Positions 1 through 15,568 of a DNA stretch of 64,000 bases are shown here, piece by piece; position 1 is the stretch's first letter; each line of letters opens with the position of its first letter. The notes under the pieces are model-generated. The model worked only from the letters and a program-made list of their open reading frames with translations, was not told where the DNA came from and did no database searches. Source of the stretch: Serratia fonticola (GTDB lineage: Bacteria > Pseudomonadota > Gammaproteobacteria > Enterobacterales > Enterobacteriaceae). Made by a program: the position numbers and the translations under genes. The stretch lies in the NCBI RefSeq assembly GCF_001006005.1, contig NZ_CP011254.1, forward strand, positions 2,232,001 to 2,296,000, read 5' to 3'.

Positions 1-4140
<4,140 letters not shown>

Positions 4141-4180
4141 GTCACTTCATCCCTGACTGCACGTTAAGCAGTGAATGACT

Positions 4181-4214
4181 AAAGCCCTGGCTATCCTAGC
4201 CGGGGCTTTTTGTT
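4181..4214 (+). terminator. rho-independent terminator after rpoC
   Basis: A hairpin pairs AGCCC at 4183-4187 and GGCTA at 4189-4193 with TAGCC at 4197-4201 and GGGCT at 4203-4207 across a three-base loop, followed by a run of T. It sits 43 bases after the rpoC stop and would end the rpoBC transcript before shiA. Confidence 0.9.
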
Positions 4215-4249
4215 GTACAGTGCTGTAAAGTTAAAATAACGGGACAGGC

Positions 4250-5596
4250 ATGGATACCTCAACTTCAGTCAGTGGCAGCAGCGCTGCCAACAGTGAAATA
4301 ACCTCATCAACCCAGTATTCTCAAAGCCGCGCGCGACGCGCCGCCTGGGGAAGCTTTGTTGGTGCCGTAGTCGATTGGTACGACTTCCTACTGTACGGAA
4401 TAGTTGCCGCTTTAGTCTTTAACACCGAATTCTTCCCGCAGGTCAGCCCAACGATGGGCACGCTGGCCGCCTTTGGCACCTTTGGCGTCGGTTTCTTGTT
4501 CCGCCCGTTAGGTGGCATGGTGTTCGGGCATTTTGGCGATAAGCTGGGCCGTAAGCGTATGCTGATGATCACCGTCTGGATGATGGGGATCTCTACGGCG
4601 TTGATCGGCCTGCTGCCCTCGTTCGATTCGGTCGGCTGGTGGGCCCCGGTCATGCTGGTGCTGCTACGAGCGGTGCAAGGGTTTGCTGTGGGTGGTGAAT
4701 GGGGTGGTGCTGCCTTGCTGGCGGTAGAAAGCGCGCCTAAGAAGAGAAAAGCCTTTTACAGCAGCGGCGTACAGATTGGTTTTGGCGTCGGGCTGCTGTT
4801 GGCTACTGGTTCTGTTTCCCTGGTCAGCCACTACACCAGCAATGAGGACTTTATCAACTGGGGCTGGCGTTTGCCGTTCCTGTTCAGCCTGGTGCTGGTC
4901 GCCATTGCCTGGTGGATCCGTAACGGCATGGATGAGTCACAGGAGTTTGAAGCCAATAAAACGCTGCACGAACGGGCCGAGAAAATCCGCAAGTTCCCGA
5001 TCTTTGAGGCGCTGCGCCAGAACCCCAAAGCCTTCTTGTTGATCATTGCCCTACGCTTTGGCGAACTGCTGACGATGTATATCGTCACGGCCTTTGCCAT
5101 GAACTACTCAACCACCCATCTTGGCCTGTCACGGGATCTGTTCCTGAATATTGGCTTGCTGGTCGGGGCGGTGAGCTGTGTCTCGATCCCTTGCTTTGCC
5201 TATTTGGCCGATAGCTTTGGCAGACGGCGGATCTACGTGACGGGAGCATTGATTGGTGTTGCCAGCACGGTACCGTTTTTCATGGCGCTGGAAAGCCGTA
5301 ACACGGTGATGATTATCTTCTTTGCCATCATGCTGGGAAATATGGCGCACGATATGCTGGTCAGCGTGCAGCAGCCGATGTTTACCGAGCTGTTCGGCAC
5401 GGCATACCGCTATAGCGGAGCCGGAGTTGGTTATCAGGTCGCGAGCGTGGTCGGCGGTGGCTTCACGCCGTTTATTGCCGTGTTGCTGGTGGAGTTGATG
5501 GACGGCTCCTGGCATCTGGTTGCCGCCTATCTGGCGCTAGGGTGCCTGCTTTCGGCCATTGTTGGTATGCGTATGAAACCCCAGACGGCGGATTGA
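4250..5596 (+). CDS. shiA: shikimate:H+ symporter, MFS metabolite:H+ family
   Basis: A 448-residue major facilitator protein of the metabolite:H+ symporter branch. After a polar N-terminus of about 30 residues it carries the SRARRAAWGSFVGAVVDWYDF opening, the cytoplasmic-loop motif GHFGDKLGRKRM near residues 99-110, and GFAVGGEWGGAAL near 142-154, all very close to E. coli ShiA, which imports shikimate. Twelve hydrophobic segments are apparent. Other members of this branch carry proline/betaine or alpha-ketoglutarate, but the end-to-end resemblance favours shikimate. It stands alone behind the rpoC terminator; in E. coli shiA is elsewhere, so the location is a lineage difference. Confidence 0.85.
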   Translation: MDTSTSVSGSSAANSEITSSTQYSQSRARRAAWGSFVGAVVDWYDFLLYGIVAALVFNTEFFPQVSPTMGTLAAFGTFGVGFLFRPLGGMVFGHFGDKLGRKRMLMITVWMMGISTALIGLLPSFDSVGWWAPVMLVLLRAVQGFAVGGEWGGAALLAVESAPKKRKAFYSSGVQIGFGVGLLLATGSVSLVSHYTSNEDFINWGWRLPFLFSLVLVAIAWWIRNGMDESQEFEANKTLHERAEKIRKFPIFEALRQNPKAFLLIIALRFGELLTMYIVTAFAMNYSTTHLGLSRDLFLNIGLLVGAVSCVSIPCFAYLADSFGRRRIYVTGALIGVASTVPFFMALESRNTVMIIFFAIMLGNMAHDMLVSVQQPMFTELFGTAYRYSGAGVGYQVASVVGGGFTPFIAVLLVELMDGSWHLVAAYLALGCLLSAIVGMRMKPQTAD

Positions 5597-5606
5597 AACG
5601 TTTATA

Positions 5607-5628
5607 GGGGCGCAGTATACGGCGCCCC
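5607..5628. repeat. REP-like GC palindrome, copy 1
   Basis: Seven-base arms GGGGCGC and GCGCCCC flank an eight-base AT-containing loop. It lies 10 bases after the shiA stop and before the convergent antitoxin gene. It belongs to a family seen five more times in the window, always just 3' of genes. No T run follows, so it is not a standard terminator. Confidence 0.7.
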
Positions 5629-5660
5629 GACAAAGGGAAAGGTAGCGCTAGCGGGTGTTT

Positions 5661-5945
5661 TTAACCAAGGGACAGTTTAATGCGCATTCCACAGGCCGCT
5701 GCATATCGTCGTAAAGTGGAGAGGCTTGCATTTGAAACATTCCTCTCCAGCCGACTCACTGCGGGTTGGCTGACCCCCATTCGTACAGCAATCTCTGTGC
5801 TTGTCAGTCCTGATTTAGACTTCATTTCGATCAGGACTGCGCGAAGTTCCTCTTCCTGGCTTTCTTCCTCATAGGCCTTTCTAACTTCAGGATTAGCAAG
5901 AGATTTAGCTTTAACTTCTGAAAATTTAATACCTTTAACTGTCAT
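5661..5945 (-). CDS. HigA-like antitoxin, XRE helix-turn-helix
   Basis: A 94-residue DNA-binding protein. The centre (about residues 46-68) reads as a Cro/XRE helix-turn-helix: LTSTEIAVRMGVSQPAVSRL. This is the usual form of antitoxins that pair with HigB/Gp49-type toxins; they bind the toxin and repress the shared promoter. The start is the ATG at 5945, preceded inside the toxin gene by GGGAGG at proper distance. It overlaps the end of the toxin gene by 11 bases, so the two are translationally coupled with the toxin first, the order of higBA loci. The local sequence is visibly richer in A and T than the neighbours, suggesting acquisition by transfer. Confidence 0.85.
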   Translation of the reverse strand: MTVKGIKFSEVKAKSLANPEVRKAYEEESQEEELRAVLIEMKSKSGLTSTEIAVRMGVSQPAVSRLERNVSNASLSTLRRYAAACGMRIKLSLG

Positions 5946-6255
5946 CTTTCAGTTCCTCCCATCTTGACTTCGCCAAGGCTATTTCAGCTTTCGGTGTCTT
6001 AGGGGATTTCTTTATGAACGTTCTTAAGATGTAGATCTTACGTCTTTTCGCATAAGCAAAAAACGTTCTGGTGATATCTTTTCGGCCAACCCGTAACTCA
6101 AACAATCCGCCTTCGATGATGTCCGTGTCCGGATATCTCAGTTCCGGTCCTTTGGCTTCCAGCTTTTCAAGTCCTTTAAGCGCCTTGGCCTGCATAACAG
6201 GTTCGAGCTCATAAATTTCTCTCTCAGCCTCTGGGTGAAATAGCAATTCATACAT
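5935..6255 (-). CDS. HigB/Gp49-like toxin of the RelE superfamily
   Basis: A 106-residue protein of the phage Gp49-like branch of RelE toxins, recognised by LFELRVGRKDITRTFFAYA and the C-terminal FIKKSPKTPKAEIALAKSRW pattern. Family members cleave mRNA on the ribosome and slow growth when the antitoxin is lost. I prefer the ATG at 6255 over the GTG at 6267 because MYELLFHPEAE matches family starts and a GGGGG ribosome-binding stretch lies six bases upstream of it. The gene is followed by its antitoxin with an 11-base overlap. Activity is inferred from family only. The pair sits between two housekeeping blocks with convergent shiA. Confidence 0.85.
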   Translation of the reverse strand: MYELLFHPEAEREIYELEPVMQAKALKGLEKLEAKGPELRYPDTDIIEGGLFELRVGRKDITRTFFAYAKRRKIYILRTFIKKSPKTPKAEIALAKSRWEELKDDS

Positions 6256-6282
6256 ATAAGCCCCCACAGGTGAATAGTCAAC

Positions 6283-6334
6283 ATAACCTATGGGTTATAA
6301 TAATGTATAAGTTATATTTTATAGGCAAAGTCAA
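6283..6334 (-). promoter_or_regulatory. promoter and likely operator of the toxin-antitoxin pair
   Basis: Reading leftward, TTGACT (6334-6329) and TTATAC (6310-6305) are spaced by 18 bases and form a plausible sigma-70 promoter. Just downstream, 6283-6298 holds an inverted repeat with arms ATAACC and GGTTAT around four bases. A related sequence overlaps the -10 element. Such palindromes beside the promoter are the usual binding sites of HigA-type antitoxins; binding itself is inferred. Confidence 0.6.
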
Positions 6335-6342
6335 CCAAGGAA

Positions 6343-6417
6343 CCGGAAGCGTGCGGCCAGTCCCCGCACGCTCCGGCGTTTGGTAAGCAAGGTTATCAAG
6401 AGGGGGAGATAACCTTG
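6343..6417. repeat. two adjacent strong inverted repeats downstream of thiH
   Basis: 6343-6376 can fold into a stem with AGCGTGCGG against CCGCACGCT extended by CCGG pairs past one bulged base, with a seven-base loop. 6388-6417 has perfect ten-base arms, CAAGGTTATC and GATAACCTTG, around ten bases. They lie between the thiH stop and the toxin promoter. One of them may end the thi transcript, but neither has a T run on the minus strand, so terminator function is uncertain. Confidence 0.5.
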
Positions 6418-6510
6418 GTTGGTTTAGGAACGCTTGCCAACACCGCCACTATAACGAGGCCATTTCTCCCTGCCAGCTCGCCTTGGCGGCTTTGCGCAGT
6501 GTTTCCAGAC

Positions 6511-7674
6511 CTATTGGCTCGATGGTGCAACCGTTGCAGGTAGTTGCGTAGCGCGTCCCAGATAATCATCCCAATCTTTCCACACCGGCTGTAGCCCGGC
6601 GGCACCGATAGCCTGTGCCACCTGCTGCGGCGTTCGGTTGTCGTGCGGTTCGAACTGTTCCAGCTCTGGCGGCACATCGTCGGCATAACCACCCGGCTGG
6701 GTTTTGGAACCGGCACTGACGCTGTTGATGGCTACCGGGATCATATGGTCGCGGAAGAAGGCCGACTCTCGTGTAGATAATGAAAGCTCCACGTCAGGAG
6801 CGAATAACCGGAAAGCACAGATCAACTGTACCAGTTGCGGTTCACTCATGATCGAGGCCGGCTCAATACCCCCGGCGCAGGGCCGCAGGCGAGGGAACGA
6901 GATCGAGTAACGGCTCTGCCAGTAAGTCTGTTGCAGATAAAACAGATGCTCTGCCAGCAGATAGCAGTCCGTGCGCCAACTGCTGGAAAGCCCGATCAGC
7001 GCTCCTAGCCCGATCTTGTCGATCCCGGCGCGCCCCAGACGATCCGGCGTACTCAGCCGCCAATGAAAATCCTGTTTCTGGCCACGCAGATGGTGCTGCT
7101 GATAGGTCGCGGGATGATAGGTTTCCTGATAGACCAACACGCCGTCCAGCCCAAGGGCTTTCAGCTCGGCGTAGTCTTGTTGTGCCAGAGGCTGCACCTC
7201 CATCATCAGCGAACTGAAATGGCGGCGGATCGCCGGAATATGCTGGCGGAAATAATCCATGCCGACTTTGCGCTGATGTTCTCCGGTCACCAGCAGCAGG
7301 TGCTCAAATCCTAATGCCTTGATAGCCGCGCATTCCCGTTCGATCTCTGCCGCATCAAGCGTTTTGCGCTTGAGGTGGTTACTCATCGAAAAACCGCAGT
7401 AGGTACAATCGTTGGCACACAGGTTAGAAAGATATAACGGCACATAAAAGCTCACCACGTTACCGAAACGCTGGCGGGTGAGCTGCTGTGCTCGTTGCGC
7501 CAGGGGCTCCAGATAGGGGGCGGCGGCAGGGGAGATAAGCGCCATAAAATCCTCCCGCGTCAGCTTGGCGCTATTCAGCGCCTGCTCAACGTCACGTGCC
7601 GTTTTGCTGTTAATACGCAGCGTCAGGTCATCCCAATCCCAACTTGGCAGGCGCTCGCTAAAATCACTGGCCAT
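6511..7674 (-). CDS. thiH: 2-iminoacetate synthase (tyrosine lyase) ThiH
   Basis: Radical SAM enzyme that splits tyrosine into p-cresol and dehydroglycine, the glycine-derived part of the thiazole ring of thiamine. The 4Fe-4S ligands are C86, C90 and C93 in NLCANDCTYCGF. The C-terminus ends in WKDWDDYLGRA as in E. coli ThiH. I chose the ATG at 7674 because GAGGAG lies eight bases upstream and the start overlaps the thiG stop as TGATG; an ATG two codons earlier (7680) is too close to that ribosome-binding site. Length is 387 residues, slightly longer than E. coli at the C-terminus. It is the last gene of the thi operon and works with ThiG. Confidence 0.95.
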   Translation of the reverse strand: MASDFSERLPSWDWDDLTLRINSKTARDVEQALNSAKLTREDFMALISPAAAPYLEPLAQRAQQLTRQRFGNVVSFYVPLYLSNLCANDCTYCGFSMSNHLKRKTLDAAEIERECAAIKALGFEHLLLVTGEHQRKVGMDYFRQHIPAIRRHFSSLMMEVQPLAQQDYAELKALGLDGVLVYQETYHPATYQQHHLRGQKQDFHWRLSTPDRLGRAGIDKIGLGALIGLSSSWRTDCYLLAEHLFYLQQTYWQSRYSISFPRLRPCAGGIEPASIMSEPQLVQLICAFRLFAPDVELSLSTRESAFFRDHMIPVAINSVSAGSKTQPGGYADDVPPELEQFEPHDNRTPQQVAQAIGAAGLQPVWKDWDDYLGRATQLPATVAPSSQ

Positions 7675-8453
7675 CAGCATTTCTCCTCTGAATGACTGAG
7701 AAACGCCGTCAGCGGACTGGATGCGGCGGCGATCGACTGGCGGCTGCCTAGCCCGGAGTTGCGTGCTAACTCTCCGGCCTCCAGAGCCAGGCGGAAAGCC
7801 TGGGCCATTTGCACCGGATCCCGCGCCACGGCGATGGCGGTATTGACCAGTACCGCATCGGCTCCCAGTTCCATCGCCTCTAACGCGTGGCTTGGGGCAC
7901 CGATCCCGGCATCAATGACTACCGGCACTTTGGCCTGTTCAATAATGATCTCAAGGAAATCACGGGTCAGTAAGCCACGGTTAGAACCGATTGGCGCGCC
8001 GAGTGGCATTACGGCTGCACAGCCCGCTTCTTCCAGCCGCTTACACAGCACCGGATCGGCACCGCAGTAAGGCAGCACCACAAAGCCCTGTTTGACCAGG
8101 ATCTCCGCCGCTTTGAGCGTTTCGATCGGGTCTGGCAGCAGGTATTTCACCTCTGGGTGAATTTCCAGTTTGACCCAGTGAGTCCCCAGCGCTTCGCGCG
8201 CCAGCCGGGCGGCAAATACCGCCTCATCTGCCGTTTTTGCCCCGGAAGTGTTGGGCAGTAATTTCACGCCCAACCGTTGCAGCGGTGCCAGAATGGCGTC
8301 ATTCCCACCGCGCAGGTCGACGCGTTTCATCGCCATGGTGACCAGTTGCGAGCCGGAGGCTTGTAGTGCAGCCAGCATCAACTCGGGCGTAGCGAATTTC
8401 CCCGTGCCGGTAAACAGACGTGAGGTAAAGGTGGTATCGGCGATTTGCAGCAT
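7674..8453 (-). CDS. thiG: thiazole synthase ThiG
   Basis: TIM-barrel enzyme that condenses 1-deoxy-xylulose 5-phosphate, dehydroglycine and ThiS-thiocarboxylate sulfur into the thiazole phosphate moiety. The ATG at 8453 gives 259 residues beginning [20 protein letters not shown], the family start; the frame is open 14 codons further up but that part overlaps thiS and is not conserved. Phosphate-binding GIGAPSHA and [12 protein letters not shown] segments are present in the C-terminal half. One base separates it from the thiS stop and its stop overlaps thiH, so translation is coupled. Confidence 0.97.
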   Translation of the reverse strand: MLQIADTTFTSRLFTGTGKFATPELMLAALQASGSQLVTMAMKRVDLRGGNDAILAPLQRLGVKLLPNTSGAKTADEAVFAARLAREALGTHWVKLEIHPEVKYLLPDPIETLKAAEILVKQGFVVLPYCGADPVLCKRLEEAGCAAVMPLGAPIGSNRGLLTRDFLEIIIEQAKVPVVIDAGIGAPSHALEAMELGADAVLVNTAIAVARDPVQMAQAFRLALEAGELARNSGLGSRQSIAAASSPLTAFLSHSEEKC

Positions 8454-8454
8454 G

Positions 8455-8655
8455 TCAGCCTCCGGCAATCGCTTGAAACAGCAAGATATCATCACCGTCC
8501 TGCACCTGACGGGTGGCCCAGTCGCTGCGTGGAATGATGACCTGGTTGATCGCCAAAGCGCTACCTGGCTGGTGGCGTTCCAGCCGTTCGAGCAAAGCGT
8601 CGATGTTTAACGGCTGCTCCAGCTCCAGTGGTTGATCGTTGAGCGTAATCTTCAT
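8455..8655 (-). CDS. thiS: sulfur carrier protein ThiS
   Basis: A 66-residue ubiquitin-fold sulfur carrier. It ends in the diagnostic Gly-Gly (AIAGG), whose terminal carboxylate is adenylated by ThiF and converted to a thiocarboxylate. It overlaps the thiF stop by four bases and precedes thiG by one base. Size and ending match the family exactly. Confidence 0.97.
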   Translation of the reverse strand: MKITLNDQPLELEQPLNIDALLERLERHQPGSALAINQVIIPRSDWATRQVQDGDDILLFQAIAGG

Positions 8656-9390
8656 GCTGGCTCTCCGCAGAGGGGGCAGGTGCTGGCCTTGCTCAGTTGC
8701 AGGGTGCTCCAGCTTTGCTGCTTGCCGTCGAACAGGCGTAGCTTGCCGCTAAGGGAGGAGGGCAGCCCAGCCAGCATCTTTATCGCTTCCAGCGCCTGCA
8801 GCGTGCCGATCACGCCAACGACCGGGCCTAGCACGCCCGCAGTACGGCAGTTACGCTGCGGTTCGGTCTGCTCCGGGTAGAGGCAGGCATAACAACCATG
8901 GGCATAGGGCGGTTCGATAACCAGCAACTGGCCGCTGAACCCCACTGCGCTGCCGCTGATCAACGGCACGCTGGCTCGGATGCAGGCGGCATTCACCGCA
9001 TGACGGGTGGCCATGTTGTCGCTGCAATCAAGCACCAGATCGGCACGGGCGACGGCATCGTTCAGCGTTGCCCCTTGCAGGCGTTGCTCCAGCGCGATCG
9101 ACTCCACCAGAGGGTTCAGTGCTTGCAAATGGTTCTTTGCCAACTGAGCCTTGCTGGTGGCGATATCACCGGTGCGGTACAGAATTTGCCGTTGCAGATT
9201 GGTGAGGTGTAGCTGGTCATCATCGGCCAGCAGCAGTGTACCGACACCTGCTGCAGCCAGATACAGCGCCGCCGGGGAGCCTAATCCTCCTAATCCGACG
9301 ATCAGCACCGTGGCTTGTTTCAGCTTTTCCTGCCCCTCGGGACCGACGTCTTCCAGCAGCAGTTGCCGGCTGTAGCGCAAGAACTCTTGG

Positions 9391-9401
<11 letters not shown>
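8652..9401 (-). CDS. thiF: ThiS adenylyltransferase ThiF
   Basis: E1-like enzyme that activates the C-terminus of ThiS with ATP. The nucleotide loop VGLGGLGSP is near residues 34-42; the conserved RNCRTAGV cysteine region is near 175-185. Cysteine pairs CYAC and the C-terminal CPLC are consistent with the structural zinc of the family. The ATG at 9401 gives 249 residues starting [13 protein letters not shown] as in E. coli; an upstream ATG at 9422 lies within thiE and is not preferred. The gene overlaps thiE upstream by 11 bases and thiS downstream by four. Confidence 0.95.
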
Positions 9402-11989
<2,588 letters not shown>

Positions 11990-12105
11990 CTATCAGTGTA
12001 GTGATGTGTGGAAAATTGCTTGTCTGGAGCTCGGAGGGAGTAATGATGGTAGCCGGTAAGGCAGGCACAGCCCCTGGCGGGAGCATCTTGCCTATGGCGA
12101 TAGAT

Positions 12106-12219
12106 TACTCTTGTTCCCTTCGCGGGTATTAACCCGATCAGGTTCCGCGGATCCCGAATTAACGGTCTCAGCCTGGCTAATTTAATGAAAAATCAGCGCT
12201 AGGCACTCCGACAAGAGTC
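12106..12219 (-). promoter_or_regulatory. TPP riboswitch (THI element) upstream of thiC
   Basis: On the minus strand the aptamer starts with ACTCTTGTCGGAGTGCC and ends with ACAAGAGT; the outer helix ACTCTTGT (12218-12211) and ACAAGAGT (12114-12107) pairs perfectly. The core signatures GGCTGAGA and ACCTGATCGGGTTAATACC followed by GCGAAGGGAA are intact. These are the diagnostic conserved blocks of the thiamine pyrophosphate aptamer. About 125 bases separate it from the thiC ATG; this part must hold the expression platform, which I cannot assign with certainty to termination or to blocking of the ribosome site. Confidence 0.96.
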
Positions 12220-12222
12220 CTC

Positions 12223-12252
12223 AGTATAAGAGGGTCAACAAAAACCACAAGC
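12223..12252 (-). promoter_or_regulatory. probable thiC promoter
   Basis: Reading leftward, TATACT (12228-12223) is a good -10 element a few bases upstream of the riboswitch aptamer. The -35 region about 17 bases further up, CTTGTG, is a weak match. The position is right for a transcript that begins just before the aptamer. Confidence 0.5.
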
Positions 12253-12266
12253 CCTCCCCCGTCATC

Positions 12267-12309
12267 TTTCAAGCCGTAGCGTTGTTGGCTGCCTAGCTAC
12301 GGCTTGAAA
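12267..12309. repeat. perfect 14-base inverted repeat between thiC leader and rsd
   Basis: Arms TTTCAAGCCGTAGC (12267-12280) and GCTACGGCTTGAAA (12296-12309) match perfectly around a 15-base loop. It lies 25 bases beyond the rsd stop and may act as the end of the rsd transcript, but no T run follows on the minus strand. It could equally be a dispersed intergenic palindrome. Confidence 0.7.
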
Positions 12310-12333
12310 TCTATAGGAGGATAGAGATCAAAA

Positions 12334-12849
12334 TCAGGCTGGGTGTGATAGCGATTCAGTATTGCTAGTGCCCGGTTGGCCCTGCTGCCAGGTTTCTGCC
12401 GCCAACTGGATCAACTGATCTTCCAAGGCGAAACGAGATGCCAGGGCTTCGCCGATATCTGACAACGCCTGATTGAGTTCTTCACACACGTCCTGATCGA
12501 TATCGACTTCGGTGTAGCGGTCATGGAACGCCATGACGGCTTCGGTATTGGCCTGTAATTTTGGGTAGAACTTGGTGGCTAGCGCCATTTTGGGGCTGGC
12601 GGAGCCTTCCACTTGTTTGATAATTTTGTCATAAATGTGAAAATGCCCGGCAGAGAGATAATCCACCAGATTATGGCAAAAGTTCTCCAGCGCTTTTTCA
12701 TTGAGCGGCGTATGCTTTTCTTTGTTGGGTTTAATGCCGACTAAACTGCAGTAGGCAACCAGCAGTTGCTTGCGTGCCTGCAACCATTGATCGACTAATT
12801 CATTACTGCCACCAACGCGCTGAGTCAGGCTTTCCAATCGGTTTAGCAT
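12334..12849 (-). CDS. rsd: regulator of sigma D, anti-sigma-70 factor
   Basis: Rsd binds free sigma-70 in stationary phase and shifts RNA polymerase toward sigma-S and other factors. The ATG at 12849 gives 171 residues beginning [23 protein letters not shown], which aligns with E. coli Rsd (158 residues); GGAG lies six bases upstream. The longer open frame reaching to 12960 would overlap nudC and is not conserved. The C-terminal tail (about [19 protein letters not shown]) is longer than and unlike E. coli. Divergent from nudC across 98 bases, as in E. coli. Confidence 0.93.
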   Translation of the reverse strand: MLNRLESLTQRVGGSNELVDQWLQARKQLLVAYCSLVGIKPNKEKHTPLNEKALENFCHNLVDYLSAGHFHIYDKIIKQVEGSASPKMALATKFYPKLQANTEAVMAFHDRYTEVDIDQDVCEELNQALSDIGEALASRFALEDQLIQLAAETWQQGQPGTSNTESLSHPA

Positions 12850-12947
12850 GATTGACTCCGTGTGTAAGAGAAAGAAAAAGTAAGTTAATAAAATGTAACA
12901 AAGACCATTCCTAGATTGCCAGTGAAGCAGAGGTTGTGCAACAACAT

Positions 12948-13715
12948 ATGGAACTTGCATTAACGGGTAACGAAAATGGCTGGTGGATCGTCAGCCATGA
13001 AAGCAAAATTTGGTTACCAAACGGTGAATTGCCGTTTGGTTCCGCCGCACTATTTTCCTTGCAAGGCCGGCCGGCTCGGCAAATTGGCGAATGGGAGGGA
13101 GCCCCGGTCTGGCTGGTGCGCCAACCGATGCCGAAAGAGATGGGATCGGTGAGGCAGTTGCTCAGTCTCGATCGTGGCCTGTTCCAACTGGCCGGGCGCG
13201 GCGTACAGCTGGCCGACTTTTATCGCTCGCACCGGTTCTGTGGCTACTGCGGCCATGAAATGCACCTTAGCCGTACCGAAAGCGCCTGCCTGTGTGACAA
13301 CTGCCGCGAACGTTATTATCCGCAGATTGCCCCTTGCGTGATTGTCGCTATCCGCCGCAATGACGAGATCCTGTTGGCACAACATGTGCGCCACCGTGGG
13401 GGGATCCATACCGTGCTGGCGGGGTTTGTTGAAGTAGGGGAAACCCTGGAGCAGGCCGTAGCGCGCGAAGTGATGGAAGAAAGCAATATCGCCATTACCA
13501 ACCTGCGCTACGTCACCTCGCAGCCCTGGCCGTTCCCTCATTCGCTGATGATGGCGTTTATGGCCGAGTATCAGGGCGGTGAACTGCGCCACGATCCGAA
13601 GGAGTTGCTCAATGCGGGCTGGTATCGCTATGACCAACTGCCGATGCTGCCACCACCTGGTACCGTTGCACGCCGCCTGATTGAGGACACCGTGGCGCTG
13701 TGTCGGGCAGAATAA
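12948..13715 (+). CDS. nudC: NAD-capped RNA hydrolase / NADH pyrophosphatase NudC
   Basis: Nudix enzyme that removes NAD caps from RNA and cleaves NAD(H). With the ATG at 12948 it has 255 residues. Four zinc-binding cysteines at C98, C101, C116 and C119 (FCGYCGHEM and LCDNC) are followed by the Nudix box [17 protein letters not shown] at 159-178 and the NudC-specific SQPWPFP about 20 residues later. A GTG at 12936 is also possible, but the distance from start to the conserved GWW favours 12948. Followed by hemE after 37 bases. Confidence 0.95.
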   Translation: MELALTGNENGWWIVSHESKIWLPNGELPFGSAALFSLQGRPARQIGEWEGAPVWLVRQPMPKEMGSVRQLLSLDRGLFQLAGRGVQLADFYRSHRFCGYCGHEMHLSRTESACLCDNCRERYYPQIAPCVIVAIRRNDEILLAQHVRHRGGIHTVLAGFVEVGETLEQAVAREVMEESNIAITNLRYVTSQPWPFPHSLMMAFMAEYQGGELRHDPKELLNAGWYRYDQLPMLPPPGTVARRLIEDTVALCRAE

Positions 13716-13752
13716 TGTACAATGGCGGCAGATAATCAAGGGAGCCCAAGAA

Positions 13753-14817
13753 ATGAATGAGTTGAAGAACGATCGCTACCTGCGTGCGCTGCTGCGCCAG
13801 CCGGTGGATCTCACCCCTGTATGGATGATGCGCCAGGCCGGTCGTTATTTGCCAGAGTACAAAGCCACCCGTGCTCAGGCCGGGGATTTCATGTCGCTGT
13901 GCAAAAATGCCGAACTGGCCTGCGAGGTGACATTACAGCCCCTGCGCCGTTATGCACTGGACGCCGCCATCCTGTTCTCCGACATCCTCACCATTCCCGA
14001 TGCCATGGGGCTTGGGCTCTATTTCGAAACTGGGGAAGGCCCGCGTTTTTCTTCGCCAATCACCTGCCGTGCCGATGTAGAGAAGCTGCCTGCATTCGAT
14101 CCGGAAGACGAGCTGGGCTATGTCATGAACGCGGTGCGCACCATCCGCCGTGAATTGAAGGGTGAAGTGCCACTGATCGGTTTCTCCGGCAGCCCGTGGA
14201 CGTTGGCGACCTATATGGTCGAAGGCGGCAGCAGCAAGGCATTCACCAAGCTGAAGAAAATGATGTATGCCGAGCCGCAGACGCTGCATTTGCTGCTGGA
14301 TAAGCTGGCGGACAGCGTGATCCTGTATCTCAATGCCCAGATCAAGGCCGGGGCGCAGTCCGTAATGGTATTCGATACCTGGGGCGGCGTGCTGACGGGC
14401 CGTGATTATCGCGAATTCTCACTGCACTATATGCATAAAATCGTTGATGGCCTGCTGCGTGAAAATGACGGACGCCGGGTGCCGGTGACGCTGTTCACCA
14501 AAGGCGGCGGCCAGTGGCTGGAAGCGATGGCGGCCACCGGTTGCGATGCGCTGGGCCTGGATTGGACCACCGATATTGCCGATGCGCGCCGCCGTGTGGG
14601 CGATAAAGTCGCGCTGCAGGGGAATATGGATCCTTCCATGCTGTATGCCGCACCGGAACGCATCGCCCAGGAAGTGGAAACCATTCTGGCCGGTTTTGGC
14701 CAGGGCGAAGGTCATGTCTTCAACCTTGGTCACGGTATTCATCAAGACGTGCCACCGGAACATGCCGGGGCCTTCGTTGAAGCGGTGCATGCGCTGTCGG
14801 CCAAATACCACCGCTAA
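13753..14817 (+). CDS. hemE: uroporphyrinogen decarboxylase HemE
   Basis: Fifth step of the heme pathway: removes the four acetate carboxyls of uroporphyrinogen III to give coproporphyrinogen III, in the cytoplasm. 354 residues as in E. coli. The signature [11 protein letters not shown] at 22-32 carries the substrate-binding arginines, and the key aspartate is D77 in [22 protein letters not shown] is also present near 147-156. AAGGGAG precedes the ATG at 13753. The nfi gene follows after 16 bases, so the two are probably cotranscribed. Confidence 0.98.
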   Translation: MNELKNDRYLRALLRQPVDLTPVWMMRQAGRYLPEYKATRAQAGDFMSLCKNAELACEVTLQPLRRYALDAAILFSDILTIPDAMGLGLYFETGEGPRFSSPITCRADVEKLPAFDPEDELGYVMNAVRTIRRELKGEVPLIGFSGSPWTLATYMVEGGSSKAFTKLKKMMYAEPQTLHLLLDKLADSVILYLNAQIKAGAQSVMVFDTWGGVLTGRDYREFSLHYMHKIVDGLLRENDGRRVPVTLFTKGGGQWLEAMAATGCDALGLDWTTDIADARRRVGDKVALQGNMDPSMLYAAPERIAQEVETILAGFGQGEGHVFNLGHGIHQDVPPEHAGAFVEAVHALSAKYHR

Positions 14818-14833
14818 ACCGCAAGGAGACGCT

Positions 14834-15517
14834 GTGATCGATACTCAGGCTCTGCGCGCCGAACAGCTACGGCGCGCCGGGGAAGTCATTCGTCACGATG
14901 ATTTTCTGCAAGACCCACCGGCGTTTATCGCCGGTGCGGATGTCGGTTTTGAACAAGAAGGCGCGGTAACACGCGCCGCCATTGCTATCCTGCGCTATCC
15001 TTCACTCGAGCTGGTGGAGTATCAGCTCGCCCGTATCAGCACCACCATGCCCTATATCCCCGGCTTTCTCTCGTTTCGCGAGTACCCTGCGCTGATCGCC
15101 GCCTGGGAGCAATTGCAACAGAAGCCCGACCTGATCTTTGTCGATGGCCATGGTATTTCCCATCCAAGACGCCTGGGGGTTGCCAGCCACTTTGGCCTGC
15201 TGGTCAACGTGCCGACCATTGGCGTGGCCAAGAAGCGTTTATGTGGTAAATTTTCCCCGTTGGACGCTACCGTTGGCTCGCTGGCCGCGCTGGAGGACAA
15301 GGGCGAACAGCTGGGATGGGTATGGCGCAGCAAAGAGCGCTGTAATCCGTTATTTATCGCCACGGGCCATCGCGTGAGCACCGACAGCGCCTTGGCCTGG
15401 GTGCAACGCTGCATGGCAGGCTACCGTTTGCCGGAGCCCACGCGGTGGGCCGATGCCATTGCCTCACGCCGCCCGGCCTTTGTACGCTGGTTACAGCAGC
15501 ATCCAGAGGTGTCGTAA
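14834..15517 (+). CDS. nfi: endonuclease V (deoxyinosine 3' endonuclease)
   Basis: Repairs deaminated adenine by cutting the second phosphodiester bond 3' of deoxyinosine. The GTG at 14834 gives 227 residues; AAGGAG sits five bases upstream and decides this start over the open frame that runs back into hemE. Catalytic-site segments are visible: GADVGF with D36, [12 protein letters not shown], and [18 protein letters not shown]. Directly downstream of hemE as in E. coli. Confidence 0.95.
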   Translation: MIDTQALRAEQLRRAGEVIRHDDFLQDPPAFIAGADVGFEQEGAVTRAAIAILRYPSLELVEYQLARISTTMPYIPGFLSFREYPALIAAWEQLQQKPDLIFVDGHGISHPRRLGVASHFGLLVNVPTIGVAKKRLCGKFSPLDATVGSLAALEDKGEQLGWVWRSKERCNPLFIATGHRVSTDSALAWVQRCMAGYRLPEPTRWADAIASRRPAFVRWLQQHPEVS

Positions 15518-15568
15518 TGAGCGATTTCGGGTACACTGCGCGGCAGATAATGAGTAAGAGAGTAGACC

